Positions 26,625 to 36,167 are shown, counted from the first letter of the stretch. The stretch is 48,549 nucleotides of DNA from Acidimicrobiaceae bacterium (GCA_003152215.1 PLZP01000069.1:1-48549); one strand, 5' to 3'. Notes: generated from the sequence alone by a model not told the origin. A program made the numbers and translations.

Positions 26625-28667
26625 TCAGTGGCGGCGCGCCAGGAGATCGTGCACGTTGTCAACCAGTTCACTTGGCTTGAAGGGTTTCGCGAGAAACTCC
26701 GCAGATCCCTCATTGAGTTCGCCAATGACTGATCGACTCGCGGTGCCCGACACGATCAAGACCATTAACTTCGGATTCTTTGCCTGTAATGCCATCGCCA
26801 GGTCACGACCGGACATCTCGCCCATGACGAAATCACTGACGAGTAAATCAAATGTTCCAATGAAGTCGTCAACCACGTCGAGTGCGGATTCCGCGGAGTC
26901 AGCAATCACGACTCGGTAGCCGTTGCGCTCGAGGATGCGACTCATGAATCGACGCAACTCCTCGTCGTCGTCCACGATCAACACGGTTGCCGTGTCGTGG
27001 GCGCGATCGAGTTCCGCGACCGCAAAGGTCTCGACGGGCTCTTCGTCGACTGACGGCAGCAACACTTCGAAGGTCGTGCCTTCACCGAGCACCGAGTGAC
27101 ACGTAATCGCTCCGCCGCTCTCCTCGGTGAGTCGTCGAGCAGCCGCGAGGCCCATACCCGTACCCTTGAAGAGGCCCTTAGTCGTGAAGAGTGGCTCGAA
27201 GCAGTGTGCCCGCGTCTCCTCGCTCATGCCAATGCCGGTATCCGCAACCGACAGCACCACGTAGTCACCTGGACTGAGTCCAAGGGCTGGGGCCGACGTA
27301 TCGTCGAGTGTGGCCGCCTTGACCGCAATGGAGAGCTCCCCACCATCGGGCATCGCGTCACGGGCGTTGATGGAGAGGTTGATGATCATCTGCTCAAATT
27401 GGTCGACGTCCGCTCGAACATTGCCCGCGCGCTCGTCCGCTGACCAATGGACCTCAATCGCGTTGCCCAACACTCGTTCGAGCACCTCGGCATTTGATTG
27501 AATCACCGCCGCCGGATTGAACACCATCGACTCTGGCGGTCGAGTTAGTCCAATCGTCTGCAATTGACTCGTCAACATCGAGGCGCGCGACGCCGTTGCT
27601 TGAATCTCTTTCACCATTTGAATGGATCTTTCATCGCCGACAAGATCAGTGGAAAGTATCTCGGCGTATCCCGAGATGAGAGTGAGAAGGTTGTTGAAGT
27701 CGTGCGCGATGCGACTTGCGACCTGTCCGCGAATCTCCATGGTGTAGGCGTGGCGAAGTTCGGCCTTAAGTTCTCGATGATTCGTTACGTCGTCAATCAG
27801 GGTAAGAATCCCGGGCTCTTCGCCACGGGTCGGCGGCAAGCGTGCAGCCGAGGCACTGAGGACACGCATTTTGCCAGCAATTTCGACATCGACGAAGTCT
27901 CGACCATCAACCGCGCCACCACGTTGGACTTCGGACCAGAGTTCTTGGAGCTCCGGCAACGTAGCTTCGGGAAACGTCGTCGTAGAGACGTCAAGTTCGT
28001 CCGTGAAGTCGGGCCACGCGAACACGCGACTCGCGGAGCGATTCCACCAGCGGACGCGGCCGGTCATGTCCGCCTCCACGATCCCGACCGGTGCCGTTTC
28101 AATCAGTACACGGAGTCTCGCCTCGCTTGATTGGACGGTGCGTCCGAGTTCGGCAGCTCCGAGCGCGCTCGAGGCCATTTGGGCGAGGAGGACGAGTACT
28201 TCCTTGTCTTCATCGACGAAGTCCGCGTTGGGCGTTCGTCGAACCGCGACGACACCTCGGGCCAGATTCCTCCCTTCAAGGATCGGCGCGACGAGCCAGC
28301 CATCTTCGAACCTGGTCTCGCTGCCAACTTTCCAATTCGAGGGGTAGTTCGACGACTCGCTCGGCCTTGGCACCTCACACTGCGGGCTTTGACCACGATG
28401 AGCGACGCCGCGAAGCGGCGCGGCCGAACCAACCTCGAGAGTGACGATTGCCGTTTCTGCGTCAAAGACACTTCTGCTGCTCCCAGCGAGACCTCTCAAG
28501 ATGTCCCGTTCACTCCTCATCGACGTCACGGTGATTGAGGCGGCAATCAGTTGATGGAGTTGACTCGCGATTCGTTGGGATCGGCGAACGGCGTCGCGCG
28601 TCGTTTCGACCAACTCAACCTGATCGTTTTGGAGGGCGTTGCCCGGCGACTCTTTTGACGTGGTCAC
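26625..28667 (-). CDS. Hybrid sensor histidine kinase (GAF-PAS-HisKA-HATPase-REC)
   Basis: RIAHDFNNLLTLISGYAEIL, NLSINARDAMPDGGEL, DTGIGMSEE, GTGMGLAAARR; C-terminal REC VLIVDDDEEL..LLVSDFVMGEM..LAKPFKPSEL. Confidence 0.92.
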   Translation of the reverse strand: MTTSKESPGNALQNDQVELVETTRDAVRRSQRIASQLHQLIAASITVTSMRSERDILRGLAGSSRSVFDAETAIVTLEVGSAAPLRGVAHRGQSPQCEVPRPSESSNYPSNWKVGSETRFEDGWLVAPILEGRNLARGVVAVRRTPNADFVDEDKEVLVLLAQMASSALGAAELGRTVQSSEARLRVLIETAPVGIVEADMTGRVRWWNRSASRVFAWPDFTDELDVSTTTFPEATLPELQELWSEVQRGGAVDGRDFVDVEIAGKMRVLSASAARLPPTRGEEPGILTLIDDVTNHRELKAELRHAYTMEIRGQVASRIAHDFNNLLTLISGYAEILSTDLVGDERSIQMVKEIQATASRASMLTSQLQTIGLTRPPESMVFNPAAVIQSNAEVLERVLGNAIEVHWSADERAGNVRADVDQFEQMIINLSINARDAMPDGGELSIAVKAATLDDTSAPALGLSPGDYVVLSVADTGIGMSEETRAHCFEPLFTTKGLFKGTGMGLAAARRLTEESGGAITCHSVLGEGTTFEVLLPSVDEEPVETFAVAELDRAHDTATVLIVDDDEELRRFMSRILERNGYRVVIADSAESALDVVDDFIGTFDLLVSDFVMGEMSGRDLAMALQAKNPKLMVLIVSGTASRSVIGELNEGSAEFLAKPFKPSELVDNVHDLLARRH

Positions 28668-28791
28668 TGACTCAAACGTCCCGCGAAGCTTTCAGCCACC
28701 AAGAACTTGGCCGGCTTTCGGTGACGGGAGCAACTATGGCGAAGCATCGATGCTGCGCGCAAAGAGTCTCGATCGAAACTCCTGACGCGAA

Positions 28792-29634
28792 TCAAAGAGG
28801 CTTCCCAGAAAAGATTGAGAAATCCTCCAGATAGTGATCAATCTCTTGCGCTTCGTGCGGCCTGGAGAAGTGAAAACCCTGACCCACCGAGACATCTTCG
28901 AGTTGCAATTGTTGACGCTGTTCCGCGTCCTCAATTCCTGACGCGACGATCTGCAAGTTCATCTTCTTCGACAGTTCCACAAGCTCGTGCACCTGCGCTA
29001 CCGAGGTGGTTGACTCAGACATCGACGAGATAAATCGACGTTCGAGTTTGACGATGTCAATCGGTGAGCCCTCCAAATCACTGAGCTGGGACTTCCCTGG
29101 CGCAAAGTCGTCAACGGCCAATCGAACGCCAAGTTCCTTCAGGGCGCGTAGTTGGGCACCCGAAGCACCCGCCAGAATTGATTGGGCGAACTCGAGGACC
29201 AGCAGCGAACGGGGGAAGCGACTGGACATCAGGATCTCGTCCACGTCGCCAACGAAGTCCGATGACTCAAATTGGCGCACGGAGATGTTTACGGAAACGG
29301 AGAATCGATAACCCTTGTCGTGCCATTGGGCTCCCTGAGCGCAGGCCGTTGACAGCGCCCATCGACCGACCGGAAGGATCAGTCCCGTCGACTCGAGCGC
29401 CGGAACGAACGAATCCGGGTTCACTACGCCACGCTCAGGGTGTCGCCATCGAAGGAGTGCCTCCACGCCCACGAACGCATTCGTATGCAAGTCAATCTCG
29501 GGTTGGTACACCAAGAAGAACTGGCCCTTGGCCACGGCCGTTTCCAGGTCGGAGTTCACGTCGTGACGATCGTTCGCCGCATCAGATTCACTCGCTTCGT
29601 GTGCCACTGTGCATCGCTTCCCAAGGATTTCCAC
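28792..29634 (-). CDS. Degenerate EAL-domain protein
   Basis: LVYQPEIDLHTNAFVGVEALLRWRHPERG, VNISVRQF and QGFHFSRP, but LEFAQS, DDFAPGKSQ and ASGIED deviate from EAL catalytic motifs. Confidence 0.88.
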   Translation of the reverse strand: MEILGKRCTVAHEASESDAANDRHDVNSDLETAVAKGQFFLVYQPEIDLHTNAFVGVEALLRWRHPERGVVNPDSFVPALESTGLILPVGRWALSTACAQGAQWHDKGYRFSVSVNISVRQFESSDFVGDVDEILMSSRFPRSLLVLEFAQSILAGASGAQLRALKELGVRLAVDDFAPGKSQLSDLEGSPIDIVKLERRFISSMSESTTSVAQVHELVELSKKMNLQIVASGIEDAEQRQQLQLEDVSVGQGFHFSRPHEAQEIDHYLEDFSIFSGKPL

Positions 29635-30108
29635 CGTAGAAATCGGCGGTACATATTGGAGTACTCCTCGGTGGTGACGATATCAGCCAAGCAATTATTA
29701 GCGACCACTCTTCCCCACGATGCGCGCTGTCAACCCGCAACGTCAAACTCGGAAAGTGGCGCACGTCGTGATGTTGCGCTCGCCCGTGAGCGTTACGAAT
29801 GCGGCACGACGTCAGAGTAATTTCGACGGCGCCCTTCCGCGCGATTCCAGCAGGCACGACGTAAAAATCCGCTCACCCGGCTCTGAAGGTCGGTCACCGC
29901 CGGAAAATAAGTGACGTTCGAGCACACGCGATGAACAGAAACATCGTGTCCCCAGACGAGCGGGCCGATCGGTCACCGTGGGAGAAAGTGCGTATTCTCC
30001 CTTGAAAACGCAGGAATGACACGATTTGCACTACGGCATCACTACCAATTGACAAAAGAGATGGGCTCTGAGAGAATTCTGCGGCGCAGGGGCATTAGGA
30101 GAAGAATC

Positions 30109-33100
30109 ATGTTCAAGGTTCGAATTCGGCCCATTGCTGACGTCAAATTTGGACCTTCAGCGATGGCCGACATGTCAAACCTGGGCCCGTGGCGCCGCAT
30201 CGCACTTTTCTGCGGTGCGTTGGTTCTTATTGCCTCCTTCTTCAGTTTCTACGGTGTGCTCCCGTCGAGCGCCGCAACGAATGTACTGACCGCGCCCTTT
30301 AATGAGTGCCCCGCCATTGGTCACGACAGCGGTTGTGCCTTCTTGATCATCTTGAACAGTGCGGGTCCCGCGCAGATTGTTGCCAATCCTTCCGTGGGAC
30401 CTTTCGACGGCCACAACGACTCTCTCGTCGGCATCGTCAACAACAGCGGTGCCACCGTCGACTCCGTTTCTGTCGCCTCGAACAAGGACATCTTCGCCTT
30501 CGACGGTGATGGCATATGCGCACAGAACAGTCACGGCAATTTGCTCTACGCCTGGAGCGGAACCGGCCAGACCACCCAAGGTTCGAGCGACTGTCCATTC
30601 CTCCCGGCAATGGCGACGACCGCAGGATATGACGGCTTTGATTACGCCGGTCCGAACACTTCTTTCAGCAACTTCTCAAACTCAGATGACTACCACTCTG
30701 GCAACGTGAACTTCCCCGCCGGACTGGCGAACGGTACGAGCACCTACTTCAGTCTCCAGAACGTCCTCTGCTCCGCTAATTTCTCATTCCCCGCCAGCTT
30801 CAACGTCACGAAGTCAACAACGTCGACGGGCGTCACCGCTGGATCCAGCACGCCGATTGCCTACACGTTGACCGCCCACAACCTTGGTGGCGTGCAGGGC
30901 AACGTGACGGTCTCCGACACAGCGCCGGCCGGTACAACGTACGTTGCCGGATCGGCCGCATGCCCCGCTGTCGCGTCGCCCGAGACCTGCGGCGTGACGA
31001 ACAACAGCGGCACCCTCACATGGACGTTGACCAACGTGCCCGGTGGCGCGTCGGCGACTCTTGCGTTTTCCGTGACGGTCCCCATTGGTTACGGCAGCAC
31101 CACCGTCGCAAATACCGCGTCATGGAGTGGACCCGGTTGCGCGACGGCAACATGTTGGACCAATTCAATTTCCACTTCGGTTGCGCCCGCTTCGTTCACG
31201 TTGACGTACAACGCAGAGACCGGCGGTTCAGTCGTAGGCAGCACGCCGCAAACGGTTGACTTCGGACTGAACGGTACGACGGTCACCGCTGTCGCCTCAC
31301 CCGGTTACTACTTCACGGGATGGAGCGACGCCGAAGCCAACGCCGGACGCACTGATGACGACATCATGTCGAACCTCACCGTCACGGCCAACTTTGCGCC
31401 CCTGACGAGCAGCGTAAGTACGTGGGTATGGGCGAACGGCGGACCGGTGACCGGCAACCTTCTCGCGGGCGTCGTTGTCTCCGATACTGCGTCCATTTCC
31501 GTGAACCAGAGTTCAATGCCCGGTGGCACGGTGAGCTTCACCTTGTATTCGGGCGGATGGTGTGATCTTGCGACGGGCGTCGGCACCGGCGGTACCGCGA
31601 CCTCCGACTCACCGATGACGAGCCCGGTCAGCGGTGGCAGTGCCTACTCCGGCAACTTCGCACCACTCAGCCCGGGTAGTTACTACTTCGTCGCCACCTA
31701 CAGCGGCGATGGGAACTACCCGGCAGCCACCGGCCCGTGCGAACCTTTCTGGGTCTGTCCCGCCCCCGTCAGTTCGACGAGCACAACCGTCAACGCAAAC
31801 GGCTCTCCCATCGGCACCTCGCCAATTAAGACGAACGACTCGATCACCGACAAGGCGAGCGTCACTGGCAACGAAGAGACCACCGCGACCGGCATGGTGA
31901 CGTTCACGTTGTACTCGGGCGGTTGGTGCACCCAAGGTACGGGATCGGGCGGGACCCAAGTGGGCTCGCCCTTCACGACCGCGTTGGACGCGAGCGGCAA
32001 TGCAACCTCTTCAGCGTTCAAGTGGCTCGCGCCCGGGACCTACTACTTCGTGGCCAATTACCTAGGCGATGGGACCGACCCGCCGTCGAGCGGACCGTGC
32101 GAACCGTTCACGATTGTGCCCTGTCCCACGGCGGTGGTCACGACGACGGTCTGGTCGGGATCGAGCATTGTGACCGCACCCCTCACTGAACCGGCCTCCG
32201 TGACTGACGAAGTGAACGTCGCCGGCAATGAGAGCGCGAAACCTACGGGGAACGTCACGTTCACGCTCTACACAGGCGGTACGTGCAACAACGGGCAGGT
32301 CGCCTCCAACGGAACCCAAGTCGGCTCTTCATCGAGTGGTCTCCTCGACGCCAATGGCGACGCCACGTCCGCGACCTTCAGCGGACTTACTGCCGGCAGC
32401 TACTACTTCGTGGTGAGTTACGCGGGCGACGGCGTCTATCCACCCTCTACCGGCAACTGTGAGCCATTCACGGTCTGTCCCGCGCCGAAGAGTTGGACCA
32501 GCACGGTGGTGAACTCCGGCGGTGCGCCAATTGTCGGCACACCGCTCGGACTCGACGCAACGGTCACCGACACCGCCAATGTCACAGGTAACGGCAACAA
32601 CAATCCGAGTGGTTCGGTAACCTTCACTCTCTACACTGGCGGCACCTGCAACGGACAGGGATCTGGTGGCACGGTGGTGGGAACCGATACCGAAACGCTC
32701 GACGCCAATGGTTCGGCGACATCGATATCCTTTGGCCCCCTCGCGGCTGGCTCGTATTATTTCGTAGGTGTCTACACCGGTAGTGGGACCGCGTCGTATC
32801 CGGGCTCCACTGGAGACTGCGAGCCGTTTACGGTGAGCTCACAGTCGACCACGTCCACAACCTCTCCTGTGACGACTTCAACGACGTCCTCTTCATCCAC
32901 GACATCGACGACGTCAACAATTCCCGTGACATCGACGACGATGCCAACAACACCGTCAACATTGCCCGGAACGACGACGACGTCATCCACAACGTCAACG
33001 ACATCGACAACGTCAACAATTCCCGTGACATCAACGACGATACAAACAACGCCACCGGGAACAACGTCCACGACATCGACGACTTCCACAACATCGACAA

Positions 33101-33330
33101 CGACGACAACGATCCCGCCGATTACGTCAACGACGACAATCAACAACGGTCCGCCCACGACGTCACCGCATATTCCTCCCGCGACGATTCCCTCAGGCGC
33201 CCCCGGCACGGGACTCGGAGGGGCCGCGACGTCCTCGGTCAATGGTGGCGTACTCATCTTGAGCATCCTGCTCCTCTTCTTCGGCCTCGCGGGTCTAGGA
33301 CTCGTCCTGCGACGTCGTCGTCGGGCGTAG
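30109..33330 (+). CDS. Large secreted surface protein: DUF11-like domain, InlB-B-like repeat, four Ig-like repeats, Thr/Ser-rich linker, C-terminal sorting-signal-like tail
   Basis: Strong RBS aggagaagaatcATG at 30109; signal peptide; TYVAGSAACP..LTNVPGGASATLAFSVTV (DUF11-like); C-terminus GAPGTGLGG-TM-RRRRRA. Confidence 0.85.
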   Translation: MFKVRIRPIADVKFGPSAMADMSNLGPWRRIALFCGALVLIASFFSFYGVLPSSAATNVLTAPFNECPAIGHDSGCAFLIILNSAGPAQIVANPSVGPFDGHNDSLVGIVNNSGATVDSVSVASNKDIFAFDGDGICAQNSHGNLLYAWSGTGQTTQGSSDCPFLPAMATTAGYDGFDYAGPNTSFSNFSNSDDYHSGNVNFPAGLANGTSTYFSLQNVLCSANFSFPASFNVTKSTTSTGVTAGSSTPIAYTLTAHNLGGVQGNVTVSDTAPAGTTYVAGSAACPAVASPETCGVTNNSGTLTWTLTNVPGGASATLAFSVTVPIGYGSTTVANTASWSGPGCATATCWTNSISTSVAPASFTLTYNAETGGSVVGSTPQTVDFGLNGTTVTAVASPGYYFTGWSDAEANAGRTDDDIMSNLTVTANFAPLTSSVSTWVWANGGPVTGNLLAGVVVSDTASISVNQSSMPGGTVSFTLYSGGWCDLATGVGTGGTATSDSPMTSPVSGGSAYSGNFAPLSPGSYYFVATYSGDGNYPAATGPCEPFWVCPAPVSSTSTTVNANGSPIGTSPIKTNDSITDKASVTGNEETTATGMVTFTLYSGGWCTQGTGSGGTQVGSPFTTALDASGNATSSAFKWLAPGTYYFVANYLGDGTDPPSSGPCEPFTIVPCPTAVVTTTVWSGSSIVTAPLTEPASVTDEVNVAGNESAKPTGNVTFTLYTGGTCNNGQVASNGTQVGSSSSGLLDANGDATSATFSGLTAGSYYFVVSYAGDGVYPPSTGNCEPFTVCPAPKSWTSTVVNSGGAPIVGTPLGLDATVTDTANVTGNGNNNPSGSVTFTLYTGGTCNGQGSGGTVVGTDTETLDANGSATSISFGPLAAGSYYFVGVYTGSGTASYPGSTGDCEPFTVSSQSTTSTTSPVTTSTTSSSSTTSTTSTIPVTSTTMPTTPSTLPGTTTTSSTTSTTSTTSTIPVTSTTIQTTPPGTTSTTSTTSTTSTTTTTIPPITSTTTINNGPPTTSPHIPPATIPSGAPGTGLGGAATSSVNGGVLILSILLLFFGLAGLGLVLRRRRRA
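31408..32840 (+). repeat. Four tandem Ig-like repeats of about 115-120 aa within the surface protein
   Basis: Recurring VTFTLYxGGxC ... PGSYYFVxxYxGDGxYPxxxGxCEPFxVCPAP. Confidence 0.8.
32845..33180 (+). repeat. Low-complexity Thr/Ser-codon repeat encoding a cell-wall-spanning linker
   Basis: acgacgtcaacaacg-type repeats encoding (TST)n with IPVTSTT duplications. Confidence 0.85.
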
Positions 33331-33342
33331 GGCGAGAGGAAC

Positions 33343-34239
33343 TTGGAGCCAGGCTCAACTACATTGAGCGTCGTGACATCCTCAAACAAGAGGCGGCCAT
33401 CCCTGTTCTGGTGGACGGCCGCGTGTTTCGTGCTCATTGCGGCGGGGGTCGTGGGAATCATCTTCGTCCCTCGCAGTGCGCCCGTTGGGCCGACCATTAT
33501 CAAGCCGATAGGTGAAATCACTCTGCCCAAATCGGGCGTCGTGATTCCCTCGCGTACGTCGCCATCATCAACGCCGAGTACCACGACGACAGTAAAAACG
33601 ACGACCGTTGCGTCGTCGATGGGCGCGTTCGCACCGGCCAGCGCAACGCGCTCCACCTTGACCGCACTTGAATCCGGTTCCACGGGAAGAGTCCTCGGTA
33701 CGGATACGACAGCCGGCGAGTTCGCCGTGGCGAAGGAGTCGCACCTCACTAGCAAGAGCAAGTCGCCTGTTTATGTCGCCAAGCCGATCGCGCGTTCCGT
33801 ACCCGTCCACTTGGCGATACCAAAGATTGGTGTCTCGGTGCGACTTTCAGTCCTTGGATTGAATAAGAAAGGTACTGTCAACATTCCAACGAATTTCGCA
33901 GTACCGGGTTGGTACAAAGGAGATCGATCACCGGGCCAGAAAGGGTCGGCGGTCATACTCGGGCACGTAGATAGCGCGAACGGACCAGCGATCTTCTACA
34001 AACTCGACAAACTTGGTTTGGGAAACCGTATCGACGTCACGCTGCGCAATGGCAAAAAGCTGGTCTTCGCAGTCATCGGCATTCGAATGTTTGAGAAGAC
34101 AAATTTCCCCGACAAGCTCGTTTATGGTGCTCGCAATTATCCGGGCCTGCAGCTCGTAACGTGCGGCGGAATATTCGACCCGAGTACGGACCACTACCTA
34201 TCGAACATCGTCGTCTTCACAGCGCTCATTAAGACCTAG
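33343..34239 (+). CDS. Sortase (class F-like)
   Basis: VPVHLAIPKIGVSVRLSVLGLNKKGT, GSAVILGHVDSANGPAIFYKLDKLGLGNRIDV and LQLVTCGGIFD; N-terminal TM and Thr-rich linker. Confidence 0.88.
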   Translation: MEPGSTTLSVVTSSNKRRPSLFWWTAACFVLIAAGVVGIIFVPRSAPVGPTIIKPIGEITLPKSGVVIPSRTSPSSTPSTTTTVKTTTVASSMGAFAPASATRSTLTALESGSTGRVLGTDTTAGEFAVAKESHLTSKSKSPVYVAKPIARSVPVHLAIPKIGVSVRLSVLGLNKKGTVNIPTNFAVPGWYKGDRSPGQKGSAVILGHVDSANGPAIFYKLDKLGLGNRIDVTLRNGKKLVFAVIGIRMFEKTNFPDKLVYGARNYPGLQLVTCGGIFDPSTDHYLSNIVVFTALIKT

Positions 34240-34360
34240 ACGACGCCCGCGACATGAGCACTTCCCCTTTGTTTTCGTCGCACCATCAACGCCCCATCAA
34301 AGTCTGAGCAAAATAGGAACAAGTCGGAGGATTTTGCGTTTCTAGATGAAACACTCGTCT

Positions 34361-34437
34361 TGCCTCGCATTCACGCGAGGGCACTTCTCAGAACTCTCTG
34401 AGGTGGACCACCAGCATGCCCTTGCGTGATGGTCCAC
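34361..34437. other. Cluster of three consecutive inverted repeats (candidate terminator or structured RNA)
   Basis: TGCCTCGC/GCGAGGGCA, CTCAGA-actc-TCTGAG and GTGGACCA/TGGTCCAC, then ATTTTTG about 10 nt later. Confidence 0.45.
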
Positions 34438-34854
34438 GTCCCTGAACATTTTTGCTCGGGTCAATCGTCAGTTGCTGAACGAAAAAATATGGCGCTACCT
34501 ACCTGATCAGGAGCGCGAACTCGTCGATCTTGGCACCGTCGTCATGGGCAGCGACGACGCTCGCCGACAAACACCACGAATACGCAGTGCAACGTGTGCG
34601 CACAACATGCGCATTGCAAGGCCACTCTCTGATGCACGTGACTTGGCTTGGCGCACTCACGTCGTGCACGTGCGCGATCGCAGTTGGCCCTAGAGAAAAT
34701 CGTCGTGCAATTCCGGAGATCCGCGGCGACCCGTTGCTTCGCTTCGCCGTCACATATCTGTGCATTCGTCAATGAATCAAAGGGACTTACTGAGTTGAGC
34801 GGATGTTGAGCCGTCGTAGGGAGCATCGTGGAATGAGTTTCCGACAATTGATGC

Positions 34855-36126
34855 ATGTTGAATTTCACGCAAGGGCAAAACAATCCGGGCGACCCGAGCC
34901 GCGCCGCAAAGCGCGCTCCGCGACGTTCCGTCATTATTGGATCGCTGGGCTTCCTGGTTGCGGGCCTGGTGCTCAGCACAACGGTCATCCCCGCGATGGC
35001 GAGCGTAGTGTCGCCGTCAACGAGTTTGACGACTTCGTCAAGAGTGACAACCTCAACCAAGGCGACCTCTCGTTCGACGGTGGTCACGATACCCAAGACC
35101 CCGGCGCATCATCGAACTCGAGTAACTACACCGCGAACAACAACAAGAATCGCTCATGTCGCCACGTCGCGCACTGAATCCTCGGTTAAGCAAGTCTCGT
35201 CAACACCGGGCACGCCAACCACGTCGCCAACGCAGAAGCATTCGACAACAACTACGACACTTCCAGTGACGACGACGACGGTGGCCCCGACGCCCACCAC
35301 GACGGTGCCGGTGACGACGACGACAATCGCGAAAAGTCCCCCCGTCACGAGGAGCGTTCCTCTTTCAATCCCCAACCCCGCCGCCAACATTGCGCCGAAT
35401 CCGAACTTTCTTCAGACTGGTCACTGCTCGTTCGCCAACGGCGTCTGGGGGTGTGATAATCCTTGCGTCGCCGGATCCGCAACCGCACTTTCCTGGCCCG
35501 GATTTACCAACGGTGCGGCGTGCACCAACTACGTTCTCCAAGCGATCAACAACGCACGCGCCGCTGAGGGCGTTCGCCCAATGGTGCTGCCAAACAATTG
35601 GTACAGCTTGACCACAGCGCAACAGCTCTTTGTTGTCGCCGACCTCGAGCGCACCGCCCGCGGACTCCCGGCCTACGTTGGGATCAACAGTGCGCTCACC
35701 GCCAACGCGCAGCACGCCGCCGCTACCAACAACGACCCCTCCGTCGCCGCGGGATTCCCAATGGCCAACGACGCACAGGGATCGGCCGGTTTTGGCGGCG
35801 CCTGGTCCGGCGGCTTTACGGTCCTCGCCGCGGACTACGTCTGGATGTACGACGACGCGTGGGCCGGCAGCGTCGCCGCGACCTCGAACGTAGCCTGCAC
35901 CTCCGCTCACGCCGCTGGCTGTTGGGCCCACCGTGATGAGTTACTCGGATCCGATCCCGGTTACAACCCCGGCGTTGGTCTTGGGTGCACCACGTGTGAA
36001 ATGGGCACGGGCTTCGCGATGGTCAACGGCCACGCTTCCTACGTCGACCTCATCGAACTTCCCAAGGGGGACCTGCCCCCAATGACGTTCACCTGGGCCA
36101 ACAATGTCCTCCCCAACCTGAGCTGA
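34855..36126 (+). CDS. Secreted CAP/SCP-like domain protein with Thr-rich N-terminal linker
   Basis: TM/signal segment, long TTTT-rich linker, then AINNARAAEGVRPMVLPNNW..LTANAQHAA..MGTGFAMVNG. Confidence 0.7.
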   Translation: MLNFTQGQNNPGDPSRAAKRAPRRSVIIGSLGFLVAGLVLSTTVIPAMASVVSPSTSLTTSSRVTTSTKATSRSTVVTIPKTPAHHRTRVTTPRTTTRIAHVATSRTESSVKQVSSTPGTPTTSPTQKHSTTTTTLPVTTTTVAPTPTTTVPVTTTTIAKSPPVTRSVPLSIPNPAANIAPNPNFLQTGHCSFANGVWGCDNPCVAGSATALSWPGFTNGAACTNYVLQAINNARAAEGVRPMVLPNNWYSLTTAQQLFVVADLERTARGLPAYVGINSALTANAQHAAATNNDPSVAAGFPMANDAQGSAGFGGAWSGGFTVLAADYVWMYDDAWAGSVAATSNVACTSAHAAGCWAHRDELLGSDPGYNPGVGLGCTTCEMGTGFAMVNGHASYVDLIELPKGDLPPMTFTWANNVLPNLS

Positions 36127-36167
36127 TTTCCGACGCACCCGAAACGTACAGCGCTGGGCGTGACGAA

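Noticed and set aside
32845-33180. Regular short repeats that could suggest a CRISPR array
   Set aside because: Codon-level Thr/Ser repeats inside an intact reading frame; no unique spacers or nearby cas genes.
32772-33761. 329-aa minus-strand ORF rich in VVDVVDV
   Set aside because: Antisense to the Thr-rich linker of the surface protein and the sortase start.
34472-34693. 73-aa ORF in the intergenic region after the sortase
   Set aside because: No RBS I can support, no family features, overlapping opposite-strand ORFs; probably non-coding.
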